A stretch of 64,000 nucleotides of DNA from NCBI GenBank assembly GCA_934661765.1, contig CAKUJT010000003.1, positions 1-64,000 on the forward strand. Direction: 5' to 3'. Each line of letters begins with the position of its first letter. The first letter of the stretch is position 1. Positions 35,535-44,209 of the stretch are shown piece after piece. Source of the stretch: an uncultured Senegalimassilia sp. GTDB taxonomy: Bacteria > Actinomycetota > Coriobacteriia > Coriobacteriales > Eggerthellaceae. The notes under the pieces are model-generated. The model did no database searches. It saw nothing but the letters and a program-made list of their open reading frames with translations, and was not told where the DNA came from. The translations under genes and the position numbers were made by a program.

Positions 35535-36746
35535 ATGTTGAAAAGATTCGCTGCTCTGTTTGCTGCGGCATTGACCGTGGGGATTCTATTTTGTTTCATT
35601 TCGAATACATCTTTCTTTTCGTGGGAGTCCATCGTGCGCGGCAAGCCGCTGGTTTTCTATTCGTCCACGGAGCAGTTGAAAAACATCGATTTTCAGCGAG
35701 CCTGTTACGAAGAGCGTGTTCGCGAGGGTGACAACCCCGTGCTGGTGTTCGGCTCGTCCGAGTTTTCTCCTAGAGAAGGAAGCCCGTTCTATCCTGCTCA
35801 GTTCTGGACGAATCACAATTACGGAATGGACATCCAATCCGAAGGGCGCGCTTACTTCACCTCGTTGTGGGATGCCGTTCAGGTTGGGGCGATGTCCTCT
35901 TTCGTCGAGGATGACCGCCGCAAAGTCGTTATCATACCGTCTCTCACATGGTTCCTGAATGCCACCAAGTATGGCAACGACAAAAAGCAAATCAGCTTTT
36001 CGCAGTCGACCTTGCATGCGTTTGAGGGAAACCCCGATATCCCTGATTCCTTAAAGGCTGAGATTCGGCAACGGCTTGAGCTCTACGGCGTCCTCGATTC
36101 GGCTGACGAGGGTTTCTCTCGGCTTGACTCGGTGGTAGATGATTTCGACGAGTCTGCTTCCCAATCGATTTCCGATATTCGCCTGAGGTGGAAGACGCTG
36201 CTTGAACCCGATCGGGTTGACAAGCGCAATTTCAAAAACGAAGGCTCCCATTCTCAGCCTTTACCTAGCACCAGGTTCGGCGAGCTTAAAACTCCCGATT
36301 GGGAGAAGATCATTGAGGATTCGCAAGGGCGAACTATTAGCAAATCGTCTAACGAGTTCGGCTTTGAGGATTCGTGGTACAAGAACGGGTTCGAAAAGTG
36401 GTTGAAATCAACTGAGAAATGGGATGTTGATTCTTCGAATTACTTCAATGAGAGCGAATTTGAAGAATTCGAATGGTTCCTTCAGATTTGCAAGAACTGC
36501 GACATCGATGTTTCGGTGGTAATTACGCCTGTTAATGCAGAAGCATGGGATTTATCCCCGATCGACGCCTCAGTCCGAAAGGCGTATTACGAGCGTCTTA
36601 GCACAACGGCGTTGGAGTACGGTGCTGCTCTTTCGGACTTGTCTGCATATGAAGACGATCCTTATTTCTGCAGGGATTATCATCACCCCTCGGAGTACGG
36701 ATGGTCGATAATCAACAAGGCTATCTATGATTTCTATTACAAATAG
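35535..36746 (+). CDS. dltD: D-alanyl-lipoteichoic acid biosynthesis protein DltD
   Basis: A 403-residue extracytoplasmic enzyme anchored by an N-terminal helix (residues 7-25). It shows the DltD/SGNH features: catalytic Ser in VFGSSEFSP and the Asp/His pair in CRDYHHPSEYGW near the C-terminus. It completes D-alanine transfer to the polymer outside the cell. The gene closes the dlt operon and is followed by a long hairpin terminator. Confidence 0.93.
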   Translation: MLKRFAALFAAALTVGILFCFISNTSFFSWESIVRGKPLVFYSSTEQLKNIDFQRACYEERVREGDNPVLVFGSSEFSPREGSPFYPAQFWTNHNYGMDIQSEGRAYFTSLWDAVQVGAMSSFVEDDRRKVVIIPSLTWFLNATKYGNDKKQISFSQSTLHAFEGNPDIPDSLKAEIRQRLELYGVLDSADEGFSRLDSVVDDFDESASQSISDIRLRWKTLLEPDRVDKRNFKNEGSHSQPLPSTRFGELKTPDWEKIIEDSQGRTISKSSNEFGFEDSWYKNGFEKWLKSTEKWDVDSSNYFNESEFEEFEWFLQICKNCDIDVSVVITPVNAEAWDLSPIDASVRKAYYERLSTTALEYGAALSDLSAYEDDPYFCRDYHHPSEYGWSIINKAIYDFYYK

Positions 36747-36777
36747 ACATGCTTAGTGGTTTTATACGCTGATGATG

Positions 36778-36827
36778 TCCCCGCATCCGCCAAAAGAGTT
36801 TGTTATTTTGGAGCATGCGGGGATTTT
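36778..36827 (+). terminator. Intrinsic terminator after the dlt operon
   Basis: An outer 9-bp stem (36778-36786 with 36815-36823) and an inner 6-bp stem (CCAAAA with TTTTGG) are separated by small bulges and followed by TTTT. The remaining sequence up to the next start (to 37055) shows no gene; an extended -10-like TGCTATGAT at 37008-37016 is a weak promoter candidate for the LCP gene. Confidence 0.75.
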
Positions 36828-37055
36828 GCTGTGCTCGGAGGGGCTTGGCGGATGTTGCGCTGCTTTCTCGTTTGGTATTTAGGGGCTATTGGGGGTGTTC
36901 GGGGATGCGGGCATTTCCTTACCGCGTATTGGGGAATAGTGCACTCGGTCCGGTTATGCTCGCTTTCTGGCTGATGTGCTCTCGCTGTCGTTTGCTTGCG
37001 CCAACGATGCTATGATTCAAGGGTTTTAGCCGATTTGGAAAGGGTCTTTCACGTC

Positions 37056-38375
37056 ATGGGAAGCCGGGAGCAGCAAACTCGACAAGGGCATATGTCGAAG
37101 CCTCGCCATATGCGGGCGCAGGCGCCGCAACGCGCGGCTGGTATGCCTGATACGTCTGCGCGACATGGTATCCATGTGCCGAAGGGGCCTGCTCGCCCTG
37201 GCGGCGCGCTTGCCCATTCTGCGTCTGGGGCCCACGTCGCGCAGCATTCTCGCAGCGCTTCGGCGCAGGGCGCCCATGCCGGCGCTCGAGGGGCTGCGGG
37301 CAATGTGCAGCCGCCCGCTCCTTCGCATTGGAATTCCCGGGCAGCGTATATCGAGCTTGCTCGCAAAAGGCGTCGAAGCCGCTTGCTTAAGCGCATCGGC
37401 TTGTCCGTGTTGGCTGTTATTCTCGTGTGCGTTTTCGCTGTTGGCGGCTATGGTTTATGGTTCTCCCATCAGCTTAACAACGCGCTTTCCATGGGAGCAG
37501 AACAAGATAATGCGGTGAGTAGCGCTCTGACTCCGGTCGAGAGCGGTCAGCCGTTCTATGTGTTGGTTTTGGGTTCCGATTCGCGCGAGGGGTCGGGTAC
37601 TTCCGACAAAGCTGCGGAATCCGGTGACAACCAGCGTTCCGATGTGATGATCCTTATGCGCGTGGACGCTTCCAACAAGCAGATCACCATGGTCACGGTG
37701 CCGCGCGATACCCCGTACCGAACGTCGGACGGGCAGTTGGTGAAGATCAACGAGGCATACAACATCGGCGGCGCGCCTGAATCCATTAAGGCCGTGTCGC
37801 AGCTGACGGGCGTCAACATCTCCCATTACGCGGAGGTGCATTTCTCCGAGTTGCAAGACATCGTGGACAAGCTCGGCGGCGTCGAAGTGAACGTCGACAT
37901 CCAACTTTCGTACCAGGACGCCTTGACGGGGGAGACGGTGACGCTTGAGCCGGGCACGCAGGTGCTCAACGGCCAGCAGGCGCAGCTGTTCGCCCGCGCG
38001 CGCCACGAATACAAGGTCGATCAGGACAAACACCGCCAGGACAACGTTCGCCAACTTGCCCTTGCCATCATGAACAAGGTGCTGAGCGAACCCGTCTACC
38101 AGATGCCGAACACCATCTTGAGCGTTGCGGGGTTCGTGGGGACCGACATGCGCACCTCGGACATCGTGTCGCTGGCGCTGGCGTTTTCGGATGGCTCGGG
38201 CAGCATGACGGTGTACAGCGTTTCCGGCCCCTCGAAGGGCGATTTCAACGAAGAAGCCGGCGGTTTGTGGCTGTGCTACGAGAATACTGAGGGCTGGAGC
38301 GCTATCATGAGCGTAGTCGATGGGGGAGGGAACCCCAAGGATATCGATGTGGATTCAACGGCGATTATCCCGTAA
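37056..38375 (+). CDS. LCP family ligase with long disordered N-terminus
   Basis: The protein (439 residues) has an unusual N-terminal cytoplasmic region of about 110 residues rich in Ala, Gly, His, Pro and Arg, with GAHAG-type low-complexity repeats and a basic patch (ARKRRRSRLLKR). One membrane helix then leads to an LCP domain with VLGSDSREGS, VMILMRVDA, VTVPRDTPYR and LFARARHEY...RQDNVRQLA. It should ligate anionic polymers to peptidoglycan. ATG 37056 lies downstream of GGAAAGGG at long spacing; ATG 37092 (after AAGGGC) is an alternative. A lipoprotein LCP paralogue follows 26 bp later. Confidence 0.88.
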   Translation: MGSREQQTRQGHMSKPRHMRAQAPQRAAGMPDTSARHGIHVPKGPARPGGALAHSASGAHVAQHSRSASAQGAHAGARGAAGNVQPPAPSHWNSRAAYIELARKRRRSRLLKRIGLSVLAVILVCVFAVGGYGLWFSHQLNNALSMGAEQDNAVSSALTPVESGQPFYVLVLGSDSREGSGTSDKAAESGDNQRSDVMILMRVDASNKQITMVTVPRDTPYRTSDGQLVKINEAYNIGGAPESIKAVSQLTGVNISHYAEVHFSELQDIVDKLGGVEVNVDIQLSYQDALTGETVTLEPGTQVLNGQQAQLFARARHEYKVDQDKHRQDNVRQLALAIMNKVLSEPVYQMPNTILSVAGFVGTDMRTSDIVSLALAFSDGSGSMTVYSVSGPSKGDFNEEAGGLWLCYENTEGWSAIMSVVDGGGNPKDIDVDSTAIIP

Positions 38376-38401
38376 GGGGTTATGGTCAGAAAGGAAGGGA
38401 A

Positions 38402-39373
38402 ATGAAGGTAGGGAAAAGGATTTTGGCGGTCGCCTCGTGCTGCGTGCTTGCGCTGTGCATGTTGGCCGGCTGCCAAAAGAAGGCCAGCGAGCCTGTTCAT
38501 CAGGATGAGGCCCTTGAGGCTTCCGATAGCGTGCAGACCGCGAAGGCTGAAACCGAGCCGTTCTACGTTATGGTGGTCGGCAACGACTCGCGTACGGGCA
38601 CGGTCGAGATCACGAAGCCGGAGTACTCCGACGGCACCGGGCGCAGCGACGTGCTGATGCTGGTGCGCGTGGACCCGAAAACCTACAAGGTGTCCCTGAT
38701 CTCGGTTCCTCGCGATACGTGTACCGAGTACAACGGCCAGAAGATGAAGCTCAACGAGGTGTACCACGTCGGCGGCGTCAAAGAGCTTGAGAAGGAAGTC
38801 GCCAAGCTCACCGGCGTCACCCCGAAGTATTACATGGACATGGACTTCGTGCAGTTCGAGAAATTCGTCGACCAGCTTGGCGGCGTGACGGCGAACGTGC
38901 CCATCAACATGCAGCTGGTGGATATCGTCTCGGGTGACAAGATTGCCCTGAACGCTGGCACGCAGGAGCTGAACGGCCCCGAGGCGCTTGTGCTGGCTCG
39001 TTCCCGTAAGCAGTATGCGAACGACCTGGACGCCTGCCGTCAGATTCAGGATAGGCAGCTGGTGCAGGTCGGCATCGAGCAGGTTGCCGCTGATCCGTTG
39101 AATGCGGCGCTGCACGTGCAGGCGCTCATCGACAACTGCGATACCGATTGGGCTACGGCCAACCTGATCGAGACGGTGAAGGCTTTCGCCCAGAATGCGG
39201 ACAAGATCACCTTCGTCTCCGGCACGGGCCCGTACCAGGGCGATATCGATCCTGATATCAACCTGTGGCTTGCGGATCGCGATGAGGCCACGTGGGCCAA
39301 GATTATCTCGACGGTCGAAGCGGGTGGCGACCCTGAAACGATCGTGGCATCCCCGAACGTTGCGGCTGCCTAA
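38402..39373 (+). CDS. LCP family protein with lipoprotein signal
   Basis: A 323-residue LCP protein that starts with a lipoprotein signal peptide (lipobox LAGC, Cys about residue 22) instead of the usual transmembrane anchor. The LCP core is intact: VVGNDSRTG, VLMLVRVDP, ISVPRDT and LARSRKQY...RQIQDRQ. Attachment by a lipid is atypical for this family, which normally uses an uncleaved helix to sit beside the undecaprenyl substrate. It is likely co-transcribed with the preceding LCP and is followed by a terminator. Confidence 0.88.
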   Translation: MKVGKRILAVASCCVLALCMLAGCQKKASEPVHQDEALEASDSVQTAKAETEPFYVMVVGNDSRTGTVEITKPEYSDGTGRSDVLMLVRVDPKTYKVSLISVPRDTCTEYNGQKMKLNEVYHVGGVKELEKEVAKLTGVTPKYYMDMDFVQFEKFVDQLGGVTANVPINMQLVDIVSGDKIALNAGTQELNGPEALVLARSRKQYANDLDACRQIQDRQLVQVGIEQVAADPLNAALHVQALIDNCDTDWATANLIETVKAFAQNADKITFVSGTGPYQGDIDPDINLWLADRDEATWAKIISTVEAGGDPETIVASPNVAAA

Positions 39374-39392
39374 GGTCATCGGATAGAAGAAG

Positions 39393-39432
39393 CGAAGCGC
39401 GGTGCTGGCATATGCTGCACCGCGCTTCGTTG
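39393..39432 (+). terminator. Intrinsic terminator after the LCP pair
   Basis: A 13-bp perfect GC-rich stem (39393-39405 with 39417-39429), an 11-nt loop, and TTGTTGTT afterwards. Confidence 0.75.
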
Positions 39433-39569
39433 TTGTTGGGGCGCTTTTGAGGCTGGTCGCGGTGTTGACGCTTCGCGCGGGGGTTTCCGCTGGGAGTCTT
39501 CGCTTGCCACCGGGCGATGCGCCGGCGTACCCGCTGAGCAGGCGTTGGTGCTTAGCGTGCGGGTCTTCG

Positions 39570-39581
39570 CCCCCCCCCCCC
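39570..39581. repeat. Homopolymer tract of 12 C
   Basis: Twelve consecutive C residues end at the last base of the Hpt gene's stop codon (minus-strand TAG followed by G12). Such tracts vary in length by slippage, but the location after the stop means coding is unaffected. Confidence 0.9.
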
Positions 39582-39943
39582 TACTTTTCCAGCACCTCCC
39601 GCAAGGCTTCTACTGCCTTCGCGTATGCTTCGTCTAGTTCGGGGAGCAGCTTTGTCGCGGCGGCTTCGTCGCCGTCTCTCAGGGCGTCGTTCATGCTTTT
39701 CGCCAGCCGGTGCACGTTGGTGAGCGAGAGGTTGCCGGCTACGCCCTTGAGGGCGTGGGCCTCCACTTCTGCGGTTGCCAGATCGCCTGCGGCGAACGCC
39801 TTACGGACGTTGGGCATGTGAGGGTCGTCGAGGAACAGCTCGGCCAGTTTCAGGTAGAGCGATTCGTTGCCTTCGAAGCGGTCGATGATGTCCTCGTAAT
39901 CTATGTCGGCGTTTTGCAACGTGGCAATGTCTTTTTCGTCCAT
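39581..39943 (-). CDS. Hpt domain-containing phosphotransfer protein
   Basis: A 120-residue helical protein with the Hpt signature AHALKGVAGNL; the His should accept and donate phosphate between a hybrid sensor kinase and a response regulator. No kinase or regulator gene is adjacent, so its partners lie elsewhere. I chose ATG 39943 because GGGAGG lies four bases upstream; the frame continues 18 codons further without a ribosome site. The gene is divergent from the 840-residue membrane protein. Confidence 0.85.
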   Translation of the reverse strand: MDEKDIATLQNADIDYEDIIDRFEGNESLYLKLAELFLDDPHMPNVRKAFAAGDLATAEVEAHALKGVAGNLSLTNVHRLAKSMNDALRDGDEAAATKLLPELDEAYAKAVEALREVLEK

Positions 39944-39982
39944 TGTGCCTCCCTGGGTTTCGGACGTGTTCGTCGTTGGAAG

Positions 39983-39988
39983 TATAAT
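39983..39988 (+). promoter_or_regulatory. TATAAT -10 element placed for a leaderless transcript
   Basis: TATAAT ends seven bases before the ATG at 39996. Initiation at the usual distance would fall on, or one base before, the start codon, and no good ribosome site is visible. Leaderless mRNAs with this geometry are common in actinobacteria. A TTCGGA-like -35 is weak. Confidence 0.5.
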
Positions 39989-39995
39989 CCGGGCC

Positions 39996-42518
39996 ATGAC
40001 GAATCGTAATCAACAGTATCATGACCCTTTCGAGCCGGGCGTCTCCTCGCCCGAGTTCGAACAGTACGCCCGCGAGAGCTACGCCTCCCACGGCGGGCGC
40101 GGCGCAGCGCGCCCTAGCACCCCCGGCTCGGCATGCCCCGGCGCTCCCGGTGGCGTCGGCCCAGCAGGCGCTCCTGGCGCCCACGCGGGCTACGGTGGGC
40201 AGCCCGTGCAGCCTGGCAACACTCCCTATAGCCGCTGGTCGCGTGGCGGGTCGGGAACCTCGCGCATGCCGGGCGGCTCGGCGGCCGCCGGCGCCCATGC
40301 CGGCAACTCGGCGCAGCCTGCGTATGCGCGCCACGGCCGTCACGGCGCCGTGCGCCCGCAGCAGGGCTGGGCTTCGCCTTCCGAAACCTGCGACATGGGT
40401 TTTGCCGGCTCCGCTGGCGCCTACGTCAGCCCGCTCAAGCGCTTTGCCGGCATCGTTATCTGTGTGCTGATCGCCGTGCTCATTGAGGTGTTCGGGTTCA
40501 ACCTGGCCTTCTTCACGTCCATGACCTACCCGCAGGTGGGAACGTACCTGGTCAACGGCGTGTCGGCAGGTACCGAAGGCGCGCTGACGCTTGATGCGTC
40601 CGCGAACTACTTCGAGATTACGGGCCTTGACGACACCGTCCGCAGCATCCACTTCACTCCTCAGCTCAACGACCCCGCTGCCGCCGCGAAGGCCACCGAC
40701 AGCAAGCTGCAGGTGGTCATGTATCTGCAGGACGAAGGCAACGCGAACTACTATCAGCTGCCGGCGGTCTCGGTCGACCCTAAGGACGCCGCCAGCACCT
40801 ATATCAGCCTGGACCCGGCGGGCGACTGCCATTCCATCTACGTCTCGATCACGAACCTTGCCGACGTGGGCTCGGTGACCGTGACGGGAATCGGCCTGAA
40901 CCAGCAGGTGCCGCTCGATATCGACCCGCTGCGCTTCGCCTTCATCCTGGCGGTGCTGCTGGCGCTATACGCCGTCCGACCGCAATCGGTTCTGTTTAGC
41001 CGCGTGTTCGACGGGCGCATCACGCGCCAGGGCTGGATGGTCATCGCGTTGGTGGCCGTGCAGTGCGTCGTCATCTTCATCCTGGTCATGTCCAACACGC
41101 ACTTCATGTCCATCACGCACACCGCCAGCACGGAAAACCAGTTCCAGTACCAGAAGCTCGCGCAGGCGCTGCTTCAGGGGCATTTCTACTTGGACGACGT
41201 GCCCTCCGCCGCGTTGCAGGCCATGGACAACCCCTACGACACCGCGGCGCGCGATTCCGCTGGCATTCCGTACTTGTGGGACCACGCGTACTACCAGGGG
41301 AAATACTACGTGTACTTCGGCGTGCTGCCGTGTCTGGTGTTCTACGTCCCGTGGCTTTTGCTCACGGGGACCGGGTTCCCCACGTGGCTTGGCGTCGCCA
41401 TCTGCGACTGCGCGTATGTGGCGGGCATCGCGTACCTGCTCACGCGCATCTCGCGCCGGTGGTTCCCTCGCACGTCGATCGGCGTGCTGCTCGTGCTTGA
41501 CATCATGATGTTCGTTGCCGGCGGCGGGCTGATCTTGGCGCGCACCCCCAGCATGTACTTCCTGCCCGAAGCCATGGGCTTGGCGCTAATCAGCTGGGGC
41601 CTTGGGCTGTGGGTGTCGGGCACCACGGGCGGTTTCATAGATCGCCGGCGCGTGGTGGCCGGTGCGGCGCTTATCGCGTTGACGCTTGCCGCGCGCCCGC
41701 AGATGGTGCTGGCAGCCGTGTTCGGGCTGGTGCTGTTCTGGCCGTTTTTGCGCGACGCCCGCGGCAACGCTCAGGCGCGACGGGCCTGCCTGAGCGCCTT
41801 CCGCGCTGCGCTCACGCCGTTTCTGGTGGTTGCCGCGGCGGTCATGGTGTACAACCTCGCGCGCTTCGGCAGTCCGCTCGACTTCGGCGCGAACTACAAC
41901 CTGACCACCAACGACATGACGCATCGCGGGTTCCACGCCGACCGCATCCCGTTCGGCCTGTACGCGTACCTGTTCCAGCCCCCGGCGCTGGGCAGCCAGT
42001 TCCCGTTCATGCACCAGACCTACATGGACCCGGCGTACCAGGGTGTCACCATCTACGAGCCCATGTTCGGCGGCTACTTCTTCCTGTATCCAATGACGCT
42101 TGTGCTGCTGGCGCTTCCGCGCGTCCGCCACGGCCTGAAGGCGAAGGGCCTTATGCCGCTATGGATTTGCGCGGTGTGCGTGGCGGTGGTACTGTGCATC
42201 TTCGATCTGCAGGGCGCCGGCATCCTTATGCGCTACATTTGCGACTTCGGGCTGTACTTCGCCCTTGCGGCGGCGCTGTCGTTTCTGGAGCTGTTGCAGG
42301 TGCGTTCGAGCGAGCCGCTGTCGAAGGGCTGGACCACGCAGCTGGGCGCCCATGCGCAGGTGCCCGTGCAGCAGGCGGGCGCGCACGCGATGGCGTCGGC
42401 CGCCGTGGCGGGGCAGACGGTGTCGGTGTATCGCATCGCGCTGTATTTCATGTTCGGCTCGCTCGTGCTGATGATTGGCGCGAACGTCCTGCTATGGAAC
42501 GCGTTCGGGATGTACTAG
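39996..42518 (+). CDS. Large GT-C-like membrane glycosyltransferase with disordered N-terminus
   Basis: This 840-residue protein starts with about 145 cytoplasmic residues rich in Gly, Ala, Pro, His and Arg (GAHAG-type repeats as in the nearby LCP). A membrane helix, an extracellular beta-rich domain of about 150 residues and at least ten more membrane spans follow. The multi-span part, with short loops containing PTSMYFLPEA-like and RFGSPLDFGANYNLT stretches, resembles GT-C/ArnT-type membrane glycosyltransferases that use lipid-linked sugars outside the membrane. No decisive catalytic motif can be named by eye. The C-terminal loop again has an Ala/Gly/His-rich stretch. Function in polymer or protein glycosylation is inferred from fold and neighbours. 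Confidence 0.72.
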   Translation: MTNRNQQYHDPFEPGVSSPEFEQYARESYASHGGRGAARPSTPGSACPGAPGGVGPAGAPGAHAGYGGQPVQPGNTPYSRWSRGGSGTSRMPGGSAAAGAHAGNSAQPAYARHGRHGAVRPQQGWASPSETCDMGFAGSAGAYVSPLKRFAGIVICVLIAVLIEVFGFNLAFFTSMTYPQVGTYLVNGVSAGTEGALTLDASANYFEITGLDDTVRSIHFTPQLNDPAAAAKATDSKLQVVMYLQDEGNANYYQLPAVSVDPKDAASTYISLDPAGDCHSIYVSITNLADVGSVTVTGIGLNQQVPLDIDPLRFAFILAVLLALYAVRPQSVLFSRVFDGRITRQGWMVIALVAVQCVVIFILVMSNTHFMSITHTASTENQFQYQKLAQALLQGHFYLDDVPSAALQAMDNPYDTAARDSAGIPYLWDHAYYQGKYYVYFGVLPCLVFYVPWLLLTGTGFPTWLGVAICDCAYVAGIAYLLTRISRRWFPRTSIGVLLVLDIMMFVAGGGLILARTPSMYFLPEAMGLALISWGLGLWVSGTTGGFIDRRRVVAGAALIALTLAARPQMVLAAVFGLVLFWPFLRDARGNAQARRACLSAFRAALTPFLVVAAAVMVYNLARFGSPLDFGANYNLTTNDMTHRGFHADRIPFGLYAYLFQPPALGSQFPFMHQTYMDPAYQGVTIYEPMFGGYFFLYPMTLVLLALPRVRHGLKAKGLMPLWICAVCVAVVLCIFDLQGAGILMRYICDFGLYFALAAALSFLELLQVRSSEPLSKGWTTQLGAHAQVPVQQAGAHAMASAAVAGQTVSVYRIALYFMFGSLVLMIGANVLLWNAFGMY

Positions 42519-42596
42519 AACGCGCGGCGCCAACCTTTTCAGTTGATTTTCATTGTTAGCCGAACGCTTGCGGCGCAAACAACGTTTTCGCAGTTA

Positions 42597-42630
42597 GCCG
42601 GACGGGCGCCCGCGCGCCCGTCCGGCGTTT
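42597..42630 (+). terminator. Intrinsic terminator after the membrane glycosyltransferase gene
   Basis: A 13-bp perfect GC-rich stem (42597-42609 with 42614-42626), a CCGC loop and GTTTT after it. The surrounding 258-bp gap (42519-42776) otherwise holds the left end of the IS30 element. Confidence 0.85.
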
Positions 42631-42672
42631 TCCCGGGTCGATATGGCTTGGGCTGCGGCAAAACGGGGCGTC

Positions 42673-43961
42673 CGGCTGAGTTCGGGGCATGGCTCCGCCG
42701 GCCCGCCCGGGTCGGTTTTCGGACTCATCCGGACGGGCTGGAGGGCTTTCCTATTCGGTTTCCCGGGCCGGCGGGGCTACGGCGCGAGCGGCTCCTCGCC
42801 GCGCTCGCGGCGGTCCGCCTCTATCGCCTCGACCGTCATGTTCAGCTCCTCGTAGGGGACCTTCTCGACGCCGAGCGCGTCGAGGAGCTCGCGCCCGTCG
42901 GCGCCCAGGGCGGCGAGCAGCATGTCGATGGCGCACATCCCGCCCAAAGACGGCCTCGGCTCGGAGTTGAGCTGCGACATCAGCGCGGCGCAGTCCCGCC
43001 CGCCGAGCCGGTCGAAGCTGATGCCGCGGCCCTTGGGCAGGATCTTGCGGACCTCGACGTGGTTGCGCTCGCAGCCGCCCTTCTGCTGGGACTGGCGGAC
43101 GTCGCAGTAGTAGACCGAGCACCGCCCGGCCGCCGGGTCGAGCGCCGAGCGCTCGATGCCCCCGCTGTCGGCGAACTCCGTCCCGTTGTCGGTCAGGACG
43201 AGGGGGAACAGCCTCGCGAACGCCTTCGGCGCCGCCTTCTCGAGCGCGTCGAGCCGCGCCCGCACCGCCTCCGCCGTCTTGTCGGGCATCGGCAGCGCGA
43301 GCTGGAACCGGAACGCCCTCAGGTACAATGCGAGCAGGCACCGGCGGTCGGATTTGAGCCCTATCACGGTGTCCATCTCGCAGGCGCGGGCGCGCTCCTC
43401 CTCGGGAAGCCCCATGAAGGCGCCGACCTGCCCGGCCCTGGCCAGCGCTATCTGCTGGGGCGACAGCCCGCGGGCCACGTCGCACCTGATCAGCCCCATC
43501 GCGTACTCGAACCCGGCCTCGTCCCGGTCGACGCCGATCCTGGACTCGCGCAGCTCGGCGTCGGCGAGCGCCTGCGCCCTGGCCGCCGAGTACTCGCAGC
43601 GCCACCTCCTGCAGCAGCGGTAGCGCAGGTTCCTGCAGCCGTTGCAGCAGCGCGGCCACGACAGCAGCTTGGGGCAGGCGTCGTCGGGGACGTCCCGCAC
43701 CCTCTCGCCCTTGCCCGGGCCCTTGGCCACGGTGCGGTTGCGGGCCACCTCGTCGGCCACCGTCGAGGGCGACCTGCCCAGCTCGCGGGCCATCCGCCTG
43801 CACGACCACCCCCTCTCCAGGCCGTTCTGTATCGCCGCCCGCTCGGCCCGGTCCAGCCTGCGGTACCGCTTCTGCCTCCTCTTCCTCTCCATGCCGCTTC
43901 CTTTCTCTCGGGAGGGCCCTGCGCCCTCGCCTCCGGAAAGGCACTTTCCCAGACTCAGCCG
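42673..43961. mobile_element. IS30-family insertion sequence
   Basis: A single transposase gene is flanked by inward-facing ends that begin CGGCTGAGT and stay similar for about 20 bp (42673 onward and 43961 backward; about 14 of 21 positions match). Right of the element lies another outward copy of the left-end sequence CGGCTGAGTTCG (43970-43981), separated by the spacer TACATGTA. The exact ends and target duplication are uncertain. Confidence 0.65.
42777..43892 (-). CDS. IS30 family transposase
   Basis: The 371-residue protein starts with a basic region and a helix-turn-helix with the IS30 pattern (LDRAERAAIQNGLERG...MARELGRSPSTVADEV). A cysteine-rich putative zinc module CCNGCRNLRYRCCRRWRC comes next. 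The DDE integrase domain contains EMDTVIG, LTDNGTEF and the terminal acidic residue in GCERNHVEVRKILPKG. ATG 43892 follows AAAGGAAG. The frame is open upstream through the tRNA gene (MAPRVGFEPTT...), but that is an artefact of reading the tRNA in reverse. It appears intact. Confidence 0.9.
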   Translation of the reverse strand: MERKRRQKRYRRLDRAERAAIQNGLERGWSCRRMARELGRSPSTVADEVARNRTVAKGPGKGERVRDVPDDACPKLLSWPRCCNGCRNLRYRCCRRWRCEYSAARAQALADAELRESRIGVDRDEAGFEYAMGLIRCDVARGLSPQQIALARAGQVGAFMGLPEEERARACEMDTVIGLKSDRRCLLALYLRAFRFQLALPMPDKTAEAVRARLDALEKAAPKAFARLFPLVLTDNGTEFADSGGIERSALDPAAGRCSVYYCDVRQSQQKGGCERNHVEVRKILPKGRGISFDRLGGRDCAALMSQLNSEPRPSLGGMCAIDMLLAALGADGRELLDALGVEKVPYEELNMTVEAIEADRRERGEEPLAP

Positions 43962-43978
43962 TACATGTACGGCTGAGT
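43953..43978. repeat. Perfect 26-bp palindrome at the right IS30 end
   Basis: A perfect inverted repeat with arms ACTCAGCCGTACA and no loop. It combines the right IS30 end with a reversed copy. IS30-family elements favour palindromic targets and form abutted-end intermediates, either of which could give this structure. Confidence 0.75.
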
Positions 43979-44067
43979 TCGATAACGAAATCGAAGTGTT
44001 CGGATGAGGTTGCGAATCAAGCAGCCCCTCGAAATCGGCTGCTGAAAAAATTTTTGAAAAAAGGGGG

Positions 44068-44095
44068 TTGCGCCGAAAATTGAAATGTCTATAAT
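44068..44095 (+). promoter_or_regulatory. Promoter of tRNA-Asn
   Basis: TTGCGC (44068-44073) and a consensus TATAAT (44090-44095) are 16 bp apart, 38 bp upstream of the mature tRNA. It sits just outside the IS30 element. Confidence 0.7.
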
Positions 44096-44133
44096 ACTTT
44101 CTTGCGCCAAGGAAACGAAGCGCACCGAAGAAA

Positions 44134-44209
44134 TTCCTCGGTAGCTCAACGGCAGAGCATCCGGCTGTTAACCGGAGGGTTGTAGGTTCGAATCCTACCC
44201 GGGGAGCCA
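44134..44209 (+). tRNA. tRNA-Asn (anticodon GTT)
   Basis: The cloverleaf folds by eye: acceptor TTCCTCG pairs with CGGGGAG (with G-T wobbles), D-arm GCTC...GAGC, anticodon arm CCGGC-TGTTAA-CCGG with GTT at 44167-44169, T-arm GTAGG-TTCGAAT-CCTAC and encoded CCA at 44207-44209. The prophage recombinase gene ends inside its T-arm on the opposite strand, so the tRNA 3' half is the likely attachment site. Confidence 0.95.

Noticed and set aside
36756..36974. 72-codon plus-strand frame after dltD
   Set aside because: It contains the dlt terminator hairpin and has no ribosome site.
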